A stretch of DNA of 64,000 bases from Bacillota bacterium (GCA_023411225.1 JAEYPA010000105.1:12683-76682), one strand, 5' to 3'; shown: positions 27,949 through 36,258, counted from the stretch's first letter. Made by a program: numbers and translations. Notes: generated by a model from the letters alone, not told the origin.

Positions 27949-29400
27949 ATGAGTTTTCCAGAAGGATTTTTATGGGGCGGCGCTTTAGCCGCCAACCAGG
28001 TAGAAGGTGCATGGAATATTGGAGGAAAAGGTTGGTCGGTTGACGATGTTGTAACCTATAAGCCAAATGTAGACGTAAAAGATTACAAGAAGCATGTAGG
28101 CATTACTTCAGAACACATTAAAGAAGCAATGGCAGACACTGACGACACCTATTATCCAAAGCGTAGAGGCATTGATTTCTATCATCATTACAAAGAAGAT
28201 CTTGCATTATTTGCAGAAATGGGATTTAAAACACTAAGAGTTTCCATTGCCTGGACCAGACTTTATCCTACTGGAGAGGAAATGGAACCAAATCAGGAAG
28301 GAATTGCATTCTACCGTGAATTATTTGCAGAAATGCGTCGCCTTAACATTGAACCATTAGTTACATTGTCACATTATGAGATGCCACTGGCTCTTACCAA
28401 TAAGTACAATGGTTGGGTAGAACGCAGTGTTATTGATATGTTTGTAAGATACTGCAAGGCATGCTTTGAGAACTTCGGTGAATATGTAAAACTGTGGCTC
28501 TCCTTCAATGAAGTTGACAGCATTATTCGTCATCCATTTATTACAGCAGGAATTGTAGAGGATAAGTGTGATGGTAAAGTAGAACAGTGCTGTTACCAGG
28601 CCCTTCATCATCAGTTAGTGGCAGCAGCCAAGGCTACCAAGTTGATGCATGAAATGATTCCAGGCAGCAAAATGGGTTGTATGTTAACGAAACTTATGAC
28701 CTACCCTAGAACCTGTGCTCCAGAAGATGTAGCTGCTACTCAACAGAAGAACCTAGACAATATGTTCTATTCCGATGTTATGGTATTTGGTGAATATCCA
28801 AGAATGACTTTACGTATCTTTGAAAAGAAGGGAATTACCATTGAGATGGAAGAGGGAGACCTTCAGGTATTAAAAGAAGGAACAGTAGATTTTGTTTCCT
28901 TTAGCTATTATATGAGTATGACAGAGTCTGTAGATCCTAATGCAGAACGTACCCCTGGTAATACTGTGCTTGGTGTTAAGAATCCATACCTTCCAAGTAG
29001 TGAATGGGGCTGGCAGGTTGACCCTGTAGGCTTAAGAATCTCTTTGATCGAGTTATACGACCGTTATAAGAAACCATTATTTATCGTGGAAAATGGAATT
29101 GGTTCTAAAGATGTAGTGGAAGAGGATGGCTCTATCCATGATCCTTATCGAATCGATTATTTTAGAAGTCATTTTATAGAAATGGAAAAAGCAATTGATG
29201 CCGGCGTGGAACTAATGGGTTATACAAGTTGGGCTCCCATTGACTTAATTAGTGCATCTACAAGCCAAATGAGCAAGCGTTATGGTTTTATTTATGTAGA
29301 CCAGGATGATTTGGGCAATGGTACATTAAAAAGAAGTAAGAAAGACAGTTTCTACTGGTACAAACAGGTCATTGCAAGTAACGGAGAAAGTCTTGCTTAA
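27949..29400 (+). CDS. 6-phospho-beta-glucosidase, glycoside hydrolase family 1
   Basis: 483 residues from ATG 27949, preceded by AGGAGGG; the longer upstream frame overlaps the PTS gene and is not used. GH1 features: the FLWGGALAANQVEGAW N-terminus, the acid/base glutamate Glu188 in SFNEV (the usual NEP is NEV here) and the nucleophile Glu381 in IVENGIG. The motif SKRYGFIYVDQDD near the C-terminus is typical of the 6-phospho enzymes. It hydrolyses the phosphorylated sugar delivered by the PTS to glucose-6-phosphate and an aglycone or glucose. Confidence 0.93.
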   Translation: MSFPEGFLWGGALAANQVEGAWNIGGKGWSVDDVVTYKPNVDVKDYKKHVGITSEHIKEAMADTDDTYYPKRRGIDFYHHYKEDLALFAEMGFKTLRVSIAWTRLYPTGEEMEPNQEGIAFYRELFAEMRRLNIEPLVTLSHYEMPLALTNKYNGWVERSVIDMFVRYCKACFENFGEYVKLWLSFNEVDSIIRHPFITAGIVEDKCDGKVEQCCYQALHHQLVAAAKATKLMHEMIPGSKMGCMLTKLMTYPRTCAPEDVAATQQKNLDNMFYSDVMVFGEYPRMTLRIFEKKGITIEMEEGDLQVLKEGTVDFVSFSYYMSMTESVDPNAERTPGNTVLGVKNPYLPSSEWGWQVDPVGLRISLIELYDRYKKPLFIVENGIGSKDVVEEDGSIHDPYRIDYFRSHFIEMEKAIDAGVELMGYTSWAPIDLISASTSQMSKRYGFIYVDQDDLGNGTLKRSKKDSFYWYKQVIASNGESLA

Positions 29401-29421
29401 CGAACCAGGAGGATTATAGCT

Positions 29422-30255
29422 TTGCCGATTATTAAGAAAGTCCTTAATTCTAGTATAGTATTAATAGATGGAGAAGGAGAGAAGGATTCTATTGTCATGG
29501 CGAAAGGAATAGGTTACGGACGAAAGGCAGGAGAGGAAGTAACCTTAGGAGAAGATAGCCGATTCTTCCTTCCGGTTTCCAATATAGAGGCGAAGCAGTT
29601 AATAGAGCTTTTAGACTCTATTCCTGCCATATATCTCGAGCTTGCCAAGGAGACTGTGGAGTATGCAAAAAGTATGGGAATCACCCTAAATGAGCACGTA
29701 TATGTGGCTCTTACAGATCATTATCATTTTGCCGTAAAAAGGTATGAGGAGCATCTGGTTTCCCGCAATCGCATTATATGGGAAATTAAGAATTTCTATC
29801 CAAAGGAATTTCAGGTAGGCGCTTATGCCTTAGAGCTGTTAAATGACAGACTGGGTATAGATCTTCCAGTGGAAGAGGCAGCCAATATAGCTTTTCATAT
29901 TGTCAATGGTCAGAAAGATCCAGATTCCCATACCAACACCATGGAAGCTGCAAAAATGATTGGCAATGTCATATCGGTTGTTATATATTCCCTTCGGACA
30001 GAATTGCCCGAGGATGACATGAACTTTACCAGATTCAAGACACATGTGAAGTTTTTAGTGGAGCGTGTATTAAGCAACAAAATGTTAGTCTCAGAAAATG
30101 ATTTTATGTATCAGCAGATGGAGAGTGTTTATCCTGAAGCTCTTCATTATGCAGAGAAAGTTCGTACCTACATGCTAAAAGAATATGAGGTGGCCATCAC
30201 TAACGAGGAAGTGGCATATCTGACTGTTCACATTGCCCGGATGATGGGAAGATAG
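29422..30255 (+). CDS. licT: BglG/LicT-family transcriptional antiterminator
   Basis: 277 residues. The start is TTG 29422 with AGGAGGA 8 nt upstream. The N-terminal ~56 residues form the co-antiterminator RNA-binding domain; two PTS regulation domains follow, with conserved phosphorylatable histidines (for example in LNEHVYVALTDHYHFA and TVHIARM). It should bind the RAT at 25889-25921 when the PTS substrate is present and HPr can phosphorylate it, giving positive feedback because its own gene lies in the operon. Placement at the end rather than the start of the operon is a minor variation. Confidence 0.92.
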   Translation: MPIIKKVLNSSIVLIDGEGEKDSIVMAKGIGYGRKAGEEVTLGEDSRFFLPVSNIEAKQLIELLDSIPAIYLELAKETVEYAKSMGITLNEHVYVALTDHYHFAVKRYEEHLVSRNRIIWEIKNFYPKEFQVGAYALELLNDRLGIDLPVEEAANIAFHIVNGQKDPDSHTNTMEAAKMIGNVISVVIYSLRTELPEDDMNFTRFKTHVKFLVERVLSNKMLVSENDFMYQQMESVYPEALHYAEKVRTYMLKEYEVAITNEEVAYLTVHIARMMGR

Positions 30256-30263
30256 GTAGACGT

Positions 30264-30330
30264 AAGGCCTATGATTGCACTTAGGGAGAGAAAGGACATC
30301 TTCCAAGTGTCAATCATAGGCCTTCTTTTA
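30264..30330 (+). terminator. Terminator of the beta-glucoside operon
   Basis: AAGGCCTATGATTG (30264-30277) pairs perfectly with CAATCATAGGCCTT (30311-30324); the ~33-nt loop can fold further. CTTTTA follows. Confidence 0.75.
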
Positions 30331-30402
30331 CCAATTTTATAAAAGTATTTGATACCTACTATAAAAAAATCGATATTACAAAATCCTGGGAAGGGAACTG
30401 TC

Positions 30403-30750
30403 TTATACCTGAACTTCATTTAATAAATCAACAGCGGGTACTCCATAAAGTTTCGCCAATTCAAGTAAATTAGAGGTACTTGGATCCGAGGTTCCATTTT
30501 CCCATTTAGAAACAGCCTGCCTACTTACTCCAAGTGTTTCTGCTACAAACTCCTGTGTCATTTTGCAATCACTTCGATGAGCTTTTAGTGCCTCTCCAAG
30601 TGATTTTTTCATAATTACTTTTTCTTTTCGTATTACTCCCGTTTTTAAATATTTTCTTAATGCTTTGATAAGTAAAACTGCGATGATAATAAATACGGTT
30701 ATTATAAATATCGGTAAGAGTAATAGTGGTAAATAAAAAAATGATGTCAT
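30403..30750 (-). CDS. Membrane-anchored XRE-family regulator
   Basis: 115 residues from ATG 30750, with AGGAGGAC upstream; a further upstream start lacks one. Residues ~4-28 form a hydrophobic membrane segment followed by a basic linker. Residues ~50-110 are a classic XRE helix-turn-helix (CKMTQEFVAETLGVSRQAVSKWENG). A DNA-binding domain tethered to the membrane suggests a regulator that senses an envelope signal. The helix-turn-helix closely resembles that of the XRE protein at 32033-32389, so the two may be paralogues. No obvious operon partner. Confidence 0.75.
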   Translation of the reverse strand: MTSFFYLPLLLLPIFIITVFIIIAVLLIKALRKYLKTGVIRKEKVIMKKSLGEALKAHRSDCKMTQEFVAETLGVSRQAVSKWENGTSDPSTSNLLELAKLYGVPAVDLLNEVQV

Positions 30751-30846
30751 CTTATACGTCCTCCTTTTTTGATAAGTAAAACTTATCACTTTTTCTCGGT
30801 TACCTCCACCAACTATCGCGCAACTTTAGGTTGCAGTATGTATTCA

Positions 30847-31224
30847 TTATTTTCTGTGCCCGTGTTTATCAAAAATCTTATGTAGTCTTATTTCAGTTGG
30901 AATAATAGTTAGTATGAAGACAGCCAGTTGGGAGAAAGTCAAGTTGTTTGTGATAACATTAAGATCAGAATGACCCTTATAATATATAAAAGCGATTACA
31001 GTCAATAAAGCTAAAAGGATTCCTAAGATAAAACACATACCACCCCAATATTTATGAGCATATGTCCAGGTATCTTTATTGAGTGTTGACATAGAAGTTC
31101 GATATCCAGAGCACCCCCTAATATCTTTTGGCGGTTTCTTACTCCATCTTTTCCCTAGCAGTATCATAGTAAGTGGAACTAATAACGAGAATACCAAATG
31201 AATATGGAACAAGGCAGGCGTCAC
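30847..31224 (-). CDS. SdpI-family membrane protein
   Basis: 125 residues with three hydrophobic segments. The motif GYRTSMSTLNKDTWTYAHKYWG is characteristic of SdpI (PF13630-type), whose Bacillus member gives immunity to the SdpC toxin. The start is GTG 31224, overlapping the upstream stop by 4 bp (GTGA), so it is translated by coupling. It is the third gene of an XRE-membrane protein-SdpI cassette. No SdpC-like toxin gene is visible in this window, so immunity is only inferred. Confidence 0.8.
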   Translation of the reverse strand: MTPALFHIHLVFSLLVPLTMILLGKRWSKKPPKDIRGCSGYRTSMSTLNKDTWTYAHKYWGGMCFILGILLALLTVIAFIYYKGHSDLNVITNNLTFSQLAVFILTIIPTEIRLHKIFDKHGHRK

Positions 31225-31643
31225 ATCTCTTTCTCATACTTGATTCGGTAGTAGATAGAGATACCTACCACCAAAAGATATGCAAATACAAGCAGTAATA
31301 TGGCATACATCTCAAGATTCATTAGGCTAAAGGAGACCAGAAGAGATCCAAAGATGAAAATCATAGCATCATATGCCTTTCCTTTGGCATAGTTTGCAAT
31401 CATGATATTTCGTTCATCATTCTTGTCAATCTCCATTTGTTTTTTTAGTTTAGGAGAATTTTTGAGAGCTCTGTTACTAATAAGCTGTCCCATGCCGTGC
31501 CCAAAAGCCCCACATCCTACGCCGATACAAACATAAGGAAGTGCAATCATAATGCCATCAGTATTCGTTTTTGATAAAACAAGCCCTATTATGGCAAGGA
31601 CCAATCCAAAAACAGTTAGTAGTAAATACACACTATTCTTCAT
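31221..31643 (-). CDS. Small four-helix membrane protein of the XRE-SdpI cassette
   Basis: 140 residues with about four hydrophobic segments: two near the N-terminus, then a cytoplasmic loop with the motif NDERNIMIANYAKGKAYD, then two more. The DER-containing loop resembles DUF2178/DUF6442-type proteins that accompany XRE regulators in Firmicutes; the family assignment is tentative. Its ATG overlaps the XRE stop by 4 bp and its stop overlaps the SdpI start by 4 bp, so the three are tightly coupled. Function unknown. Confidence 0.65.
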   Translation of the reverse strand: MKNSVYLLLTVFGLVLAIIGLVLSKTNTDGIMIALPYVCIGVGCGAFGHGMGQLISNRALKNSPKLKKQMEIDKNDERNIMIANYAKGKAYDAMIFIFGSLLVSFSLMNLEMYAILLLVFAYLLVVGISIYYRIKYEKEM

Positions 31644-31843
31644 TTTGTTTCCTCCTCATAGATAAAGATTTCTTCAATACTTAAGCCGAAGAACTTTGCT
31701 ATCTTAAATGCCAATAGAATGGAAGGGTTATATCTTCCATTTTCTAGGGAACCGATAGTCTGTCTGGATACCTCCAGTGCAGTAGCAAGCTCTTCCTGTT
31801 TGATACCACGCTCTTTTCGTAGAGCCTCTAGATTATTCTTCAT
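31640..31843 (-). CDS. XRE-family regulator, 67 aa
   Basis: 67 residues consisting of little more than a helix-turn-helix (KQEELATALEVSRQTIGSLENGRYNPS), the YdaS/PF01381-like small type that precedes membrane proteins in Firmicutes. AAGGAGAT lies before the ATG. A 24-bp perfect inverted repeat sits between its promoter and the ribosome site, so it most likely represses its own three-gene operon. Ligand or trigger unknown. Confidence 0.85.
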   Translation of the reverse strand: MKNNLEALRKERGIKQEELATALEVSRQTIGSLENGRYNPSILLAFKIAKFFGLSIEEIFIYEEETK

Positions 31844-31852
31844 ATTATCTCC

Positions 31853-31876
31853 TTATGTAAAGTTGGCTTTACATAA
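31853..31876 (-). promoter_or_regulatory. Operator-like perfect inverted repeat
   Basis: Arms TTATGTAAAG and CTTTACATAA are perfectly complementary with a 4-bp TTGG spacer. The repeat starts at the edge of the -10 box and covers the predicted transcription start, an ideal position for autorepression by the XRE protein encoded immediately downstream. Confidence 0.65.
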
Positions 31877-31904
31877 ATCTAACACGACTGCTATAAAATG
31901 TCAA
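31876..31904 (-). promoter_or_regulatory. SigA-type promoter of the XRE-SdpI operon
   Basis: On the minus strand a perfect TTGACA and TAGATT are separated by 17 bp. The operator-like repeat lies directly downstream. Confidence 0.7.
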
Positions 31905-31927
31905 GCATGCTTTCCGCGATTAAATTG

Positions 31928-31954
31928 AAAAAAGGCTTCCCAGGAGAGGAAGCC
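31928..31954 (-). terminator. Terminator of the Cys-rich XRE gene
   Basis: On the minus strand a 7-bp GC-rich stem GGCTTCC/GGAAGCC is followed by six T. It lies ~80 bp past the stop of the XRE gene at 32033 and insulates the promoter of the XRE-SdpI operon. Confidence 0.75.
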
Positions 31955-32032
31955 GATATTCACCTACAGTGATAAGGATAATGTCGCTATGGTGCTGAAC
32001 GAGGTGAGGTGTTGTGTATAAAAATACATTGG

Positions 32033-32389
32033 TTAACTAGACGTATTTAATAATTCTTCTGCAGATATTCCATATAATTTAGACAGTCTCTGTAAATCTG
32101 AAGCACTTAAATCCATTTTTCCGTTTTCCCATTTGGAAATAGTTTGTGAGCTTACTCCAAGTGATTCCGCTACAGATTTTTGTGTCATTTTACATTCTTT
32201 ACGATGTGCTTTAAGAGTATCTGCCAAAGGTTTTCTTAACTCTATTATTTCATTTCTTTTTTGTATACGCTCACAGGTTGTAAGAGGAATTTTGGGCCAA
32301 CAGTGATGGTGCTCTTTGCAAGCCTTACAATCCCCATGTCTTATACAGTTCGTTCTTTTACAGGGACAGTTCGCTTTGTTGTCATTCAT
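32033..32389 (-). CDS. XRE-family regulator with N-terminal Cys/His-rich domain
   Basis: 118 residues. The first ~32 residues contain Cys8, Cys10, Cys15, His18, Cys21, Cys24, His27-29 and Cys30, a probable zinc-binding module (CPC...CxxHGxCxxCxxHH). The remainder is a standard helix-turn-helix (CKMTQKSVAESLGVSSQTISKWENG). AAAGGAACATT precedes the ATG. The DNA-binding part closely resembles the membrane-anchored XRE protein 1.3 kb away, with the N-terminal sensor replaced. It could sense metal or redox state. It ends in its own terminator. Confidence 0.75.
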   Translation of the reverse strand: MNDNKANCPCKRTNCIRHGDCKACKEHHHCWPKIPLTTCERIQKRNEIIELRKPLADTLKAHRKECKMTQKSVAESLGVSSQTISKWENGKMDLSASDLQRLSKLYGISAEELLNTSS

Positions 32390-32422
32390 AATGTTCCTTT
32401 CTATCCACCCTGTAAGGTATTA

Positions 32423-32743
32423 TTACTTTTTCTTAGACTTTCTATGCGGTATCGGAGTAATAGGCTCTAGAATTGAGATGACAGATTTGACCAATTCACT
32501 ATTATCGATGTCTAAGATGTAGTACTCTTTTGCACCTTCACTGGGATGTCCAGTCTCGGCATATTGCATAAGTAACTTGATCTCTTCTAATTTTTTAATA
32601 AATACAGTGCTATTGCATACCAGAAGGATTGGCTTGTCATTGACATACACCATGTATTCTCCAAACATTTTTTTATAACGGATGAATCCTAACTCCTTGA
32701 TTTGATCACACACATATTCAATATACTCTACAGAAGTTGCCAT
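32423..32743 (-). CDS. TfoX N-terminal domain protein
   Basis: 106 residues matching the TfoX/Sxy N-terminal domain throughout (YKKMFGEYMVYVNDKPILLVC...FIKK). The C-terminal TfoX domain of the Haemophilus competence regulator is absent, as in most Firmicute relatives, so a role in competence should not be assumed. Its ATG overlaps the stop of the DUF3795 gene by one base (TAATG), so it is translationally coupled. Confidence 0.82.
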   Translation of the reverse strand: MATSVEYIEYVCDQIKELGFIRYKKMFGEYMVYVNDKPILLVCNSTVFIKKLEEIKLLMQYAETGHPSEGAKEYYILDIDNSELVKSVISILEPITPIPHRKSKKK

Positions 32744-33003
32744 TATTCTTTACACCATCTTTTACATTGTTCGATACTTTCGCCATTATTCCCTTCTTTT
32801 TCATCATAAGAGAATCTATGAAGCTCTGCGCACGGAAAATTGTCACATTCCCCACAATGTTCCTTGCCGTTATTTTCACAGCAGTTCTTAATTAGACAGC
32901 TATCTGCCCAGAATGGCTTGTCGATTTTATTACAGCCTGGGCAGTTCATTTCCTCCTTATACTTACATTCACTGCAAATAATACCACATCTGGATTCTAT
33001 CAT
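32743..33003 (-). CDS. DUF3795 Cys-rich protein
   Basis: 86 residues from ATG 33003, preceded by AAGGAAGG; the longer upstream frame has no ribosome site. It holds about a dozen cysteines in the DUF3795 pattern (CGIICSECKYKEEMNCPGC near the start, CGECDNFPC in the middle), a probable metal-binding fold. The function of the family is not known. It forms a two-gene unit with the TfoX-N protein and lies 65 bp behind the WYL regulator, so all three may share a transcript. Confidence 0.82.
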   Translation of the reverse strand: MIESRCGIICSECKYKEEMNCPGCNKIDKPFWADSCLIKNCCENNGKEHCGECDNFPCAELHRFSYDEKEGNNGESIEQCKRWCKE

Positions 33004-33068
33004 GTTATGTACCTTCCTTTTTTTATATATCATAGCATAGTAAACATGACGCCTATATGTCGTGTTTA

Positions 33069-33968
33069 TCAATACTTTTGTAAGGTACTAGTTAATCGTT
33101 TCTTAAGAAGGGAACGTAGCTCTATGGGTTCTATCAATTCTGCTTTATCTCCAAAGCTTAGTACCCAGGAGAGGAGATAATCCTCATTGGTAAAGGGAAA
33201 GGAAAACAAAAGTTTTCCATCAATGGTCTCTTCAAAACTTCCCACTCCATAGTCCTCTATCAGGCGGTATTCTTCACTTTTATCAAACAGAATAACGGTC
33301 TTTATTTCATCAGTGAAATAGGTACCAAAATCAAGCTTGTCTGGTGGAATCTCTTTAGGATTAAAATCTTCGTTTGTAGATTCCATACTTGAGATACGAT
33401 TTAACTTATACAGCTTAAACTGATCAGTAGCATTATCTATACCAAGCATATACCAGCTAGACCACTGAAAAATAATCAGATAGGGATCAGCAAGAACAGA
33501 ATGGTTACCGTTTTTACTATGATAGTGGAAGGTTACTTTTTTATTATGATTGATACTCAATTGTAACAGTTCTATTTTTGGGGCAAGGGCTCCTTTATAG
33601 TGGGAGGATAGGTTAATTAATATGTTATTTTTAAATAGGAGTGAATCTTTATTGGTAGTAAATTTATCAATGAGCTGTTTATATTTTTTATTTTGTGAAA
33701 CGCTGTCAAGAGATAAAAGGCCAGTTAGAATGGATTGTAATTCTTCGTAGGAAAAGAGTGTCTTATCAATCTTGAAATTATCCATAATGGAGATACCACC
33801 ATTTATGCCCTGTGTAGTTATAATTGGAATCCCGGCCATACAGATGTCTTCGATATCACGATTAATCGTTCTTCTGGATACTTCAAATCGTTTTGCGAGT
33901 TCCGGAGCTGTAGTTTTTTCGTTTTGAAGTAGAATGGTAAGAATACCAATTAGACGGTCAATTTTCAT
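33069..33968 (-). CDS. WYL-domain transcriptional regulator (YafY-type)
   Basis: 299 residues. An N-terminal HTH_11 winged helix (about 6-58, with ELAKRFEVSRRTINRDIEDI) is followed by a WYL domain around 135-210 (the WSSWYMLGID stretch) and a C-terminal WCX-like extension. WYL domains sense nucleic acids or nucleotides and often control stress or defence genes. AAAGGAGGA precedes the ATG. It is divergent from the AbiH-type gene across a 270-bp gap and could regulate it or the downstream DUF3795/TfoX-N pair. Confidence 0.88.
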   Translation of the reverse strand: MKIDRLIGILTILLQNEKTTAPELAKRFEVSRRTINRDIEDICMAGIPIITTQGINGGISIMDNFKIDKTLFSYEELQSILTGLLSLDSVSQNKKYKQLIDKFTTNKDSLLFKNNILINLSSHYKGALAPKIELLQLSINHNKKVTFHYHSKNGNHSVLADPYLIIFQWSSWYMLGIDNATDQFKLYKLNRISSMESTNEDFNPKEIPPDKLDFGTYFTDEIKTVILFDKSEEYRLIEDYGVGSFEETIDGKLLFSFPFTNEDYLLSWVLSFGDKAELIEPIELRSLLKKRLTSTLQKY

Positions 33969-34122
33969 AAGGTCCTCCTTTATGTAATAATCTATAGTAT
34001 AACATGAATATGAGAAATATTATCTTGAATATAGGAACTCTATTCATAGAAGCCATTGATATCACCTAAATAGTACCATATTATAGAAAAAATGGTCAAA
34101 TTATTATTATGCAATATTGACA

Positions 34123-34151
34123 TTGTTATGATAATTTACATTGTGTAAAAT
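34123..34151 (+). promoter_or_regulatory. Candidate promoter of the AbiH-type gene
   Basis: TTGTTA and TAAAAT separated by 17 bp with a TGTG just before the -10. A TTGACA overlaps slightly upstream but has no matching -10. Confidence 0.45.
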
Positions 34152-34242
34152 ATTGGAATATGTTACCATATAAGTATATCGGAGTATATAGTCTCGCATT
34201 TCTATTAACTACATATTATTTGTATGCATGAGGGGGTATATT

Positions 34243-35484
34243 ATGAATATCACGTATTTATTTGGTAATGGTTTTGACTTAAATCTTAATTTGAAAACAG
34301 GGTACAGTAATTTCTACAAATCGTTAACACTAGATAAAATCGCTGATAATGATATTTATAAAGAGATTGTATATTTTACATTTGAAAATGACATTTCCCC
34401 CAAATTAAGTGAGTATTTCGTTGAAGTATCTGAGGATATTTTTAAAAAATCAACGTATAAAATGGTGCCAATAAAAAATGTGAAGAAGTTTTTTGGTTCC
34501 TTATCCACGGAGTTAAAGAATAGTGTGATGGAGCAGATGATATCTCCATATTCTTTATGGCGTGACTTAGAACTGGGAATTGGAAAATATGTAAGTGATA
34601 TAAAAGATAATGCTAGTAAGTATAAATTCCTCGATGATTTTGCACATCTGATACAAGACTTGAAAACGTATCTAATAAAAGAGAATAGTAAATTTGATAT
34701 GGTAGAGGATGATGATTTTGATTTGATGGCATTGGAAACCTTTAAGTACTTTTTTAAGGAATTTAAGGTCAAGAATGCAAGAAATGATATATCAACTATT
34801 GTCAAATTCTCAGAGGAGGAAGAGCATAATTATAATTTTATAACATTTAATTATACCGATACCATAGAAAGAATTATTAAGAAAATGAGAGAACGAAAAA
34901 GCTTGGAACAGGATGGTCAATATAACAATAAGCTGAATTCGGTAGTTTACATACATGGTAAATTGCATAGTAATCAAATACTACTTGGTGTGAATGATTT
35001 TGATCAGCTATCAGATGTGGTTTTTGATAGACAAGATTTACTTTATAAAATGGTTATAAAACCAATGAGCAATGATAGTATCGATCGAAGCAAGAATGTG
35101 AAATGTGATAAGATAATTAATGAAAGTAATATTATTTGCTTATATGGATTGTCATTAAGCGAGACAGATAAAAGATGGTATCGTCTTATATTGGATAGAC
35201 TATTATCTGATAGCAAGCTATATGTCATTATATATTGGTACAATGAACTGTATACCAATATTAGTATATTTGAAGATTGGATTCTTGAAGAAAACATTAA
35301 GCATAAACTGTACTCTCACCTGCCTGAAGAAAGAATCCAAGAGTACATAGATAAAATTAACGACAGGATATTGATTATGATAAATAGTAAATTATTTAAA
35401 TTTGATAAAGCCTCCTATAGTAAGTATTGGATGGATACTTTAGGGGAAGAAGAACTTCAAATTGCTTCTACCGAAGAAAAATAG
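34243..35484 (+). CDS. AbiH-family abortive infection protein
   Basis: 413 residues from ATG 34243, with GAGGGGGT 6 nt upstream; the ATG at 34228 overlaps that site. The N-terminal LFGNGFDLNLNLKTGYSNF is the AbiH hallmark (PF14253-type). The central FITFNYTDTIE, the HGKL segment and the C-terminal ICLYGLSLSETDKRW are also family features. AbiH was described as a lactococcal phage abortive-infection factor; its mechanism is not well established. The sequence is noticeably AT-rich. It stands alone between a WYL regulator and a tRNA gene, a common position for acquired defence genes. Confidence 0.88.
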   Translation: MNITYLFGNGFDLNLNLKTGYSNFYKSLTLDKIADNDIYKEIVYFTFENDISPKLSEYFVEVSEDIFKKSTYKMVPIKNVKKFFGSLSTELKNSVMEQMISPYSLWRDLELGIGKYVSDIKDNASKYKFLDDFAHLIQDLKTYLIKENSKFDMVEDDDFDLMALETFKYFFKEFKVKNARNDISTIVKFSEEEEHNYNFITFNYTDTIERIIKKMRERKSLEQDGQYNNKLNSVVYIHGKLHSNQILLGVNDFDQLSDVVFDRQDLLYKMVIKPMSNDSIDRSKNVKCDKIINESNIICLYGLSLSETDKRWYRLILDRLLSDSKLYVIIYWYNELYTNISIFEDWILEENIKHKLYSHLPEERIQEYIDKINDRILIMINSKLFKFDKASYSKYWMDTLGEEELQIASTEEK

Positions 35485-35492
35485 TACGCTAG

Positions 35493-35527
35493 AAAGGGAC
35501 GTGGCTTTTAAGTCACGTCCCTTTTTT
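35493..35527 (+). terminator. Terminator of the AbiH-type gene
   Basis: AAAGGGACGTG (35493-35503) pairs with CACGTCCCTTT (35514-35524), with extra CTT/AAG pairing near the loop, followed by six T. Confidence 0.85.
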
Positions 35528-35557
35528 AAAAGTGGAATTTCAATACTTCATAATTAA

Positions 35558-35631
35558 TGGAGCCAATGGGGATCGAACCCATGACCTCTCGCGTGTGAGG
35601 CGAACGCTCATCCCAGCTGAGCTATGACTCC
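35558..35631 (-). tRNA. tRNA-Val (anticodon CAC)
   Basis: A full 74-nt cloverleaf on the minus strand: acceptor GGAGTCA with TGGCTCC (7 pairs including one G-T), D arm with GCTCAGC/GATGAGC, and an anticodon stem TTCGC/GCGAG around loop CTCACAC, giving anticodon CAC. The T arm is ATGGG-TTCGATC-CCCAT and the discriminator is A. No CCA is encoded. Its 3' end faces the AbiH-type gene; no attachment-site duplication was seen. Confidence 0.92.
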
Positions 35632-35649
35632 CTATGGAATATTATACCT

Positions 35650-36258
35650 CTACTGGTGAAAAAGTAAAGTATCCGTGGCATATTTTATTTTACTCATATG
35701 AATGATTTTTTTATAAGAAAAACAAGAGGGGTCATGGTCATTAATCATACCACAGGCTTGAAGATGGGAGTACACCGTAATAGAGCCTAGGTATTTAAAT
35801 CCTCTCTTTTTCAGGTCTGCGCTGACTGAATCTGAAAGGGCGTTCCGAGTTACCATATGGCCTCTTTGGTGATCTTTATATATTATGGTTTGGTTAGCTG
35901 TAAAGGACCAAAGATAGGAATCAAAACTGCCACACTCCTCAACGATTTTTAGAAAACAGTTTGCATTATGTATAATAGCTTCTATTTTTCTTCTGGATTT
36001 AATCATACCTTCCGTGGCTAGAATTCTATTAATATCCTCTTCCCCATATCTAGCCACAAGGTTTACATCAAAATTGCTAAAGCACCGTCTAAATATCTCC
36101 CTTTTAGCAAGCATCATATTCCAATTCAGGCCACATTGCATGACTTCCATCATGAGAAATTCAAACTGCTTTGTATCATTATGAAGAGGTAGTCCCCATT
36201 CTTCATCATGATATTGCTCCATTAAAGGATTGCTTTTACACCAGCCGCATTTTTCCAT
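35650..36258 (-). CDS. tag: DNA-3-methyladenine glycosylase I
   Basis: 202 residues, the usual length. Tag features: CGWCKSNPLMEQYHDEEWG at the N-terminus with zinc ligands Cys4 and His17, the central LNWNMMLAKREIFRRCF block, and the C-terminal zinc pair in LQACGMINDHDPSCF. It removes 3-methyladenine from alkylated DNA by base excision. GGAGAAAG lies ~13 nt before the ATG. The gene is next to the tRNA-Val gene and divergent from the MerR regulator. Confidence 0.92.
   Translation of the reverse strand: MEKCGWCKSNPLMEQYHDEEWGLPLHNDTKQFEFLMMEVMQCGLNWNMMLAKREIFRRCFSNFDVNLVARYGEEDINRILATEGMIKSRRKIEAIIHNANCFLKIVEECGSFDSYLWSFTANQTIIYKDHQRGHMVTRNALSDSVSADLKKRGFKYLGSITVYSHLQACGMINDHDPSCFSYKKIIHMSKIKYATDTLLFHQ

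Noticed and set aside
35485..35657. Genomic-island attachment site at tRNA-Val
   Set aside because: No direct repeat of the tRNA 3' end and no integrase in the window.
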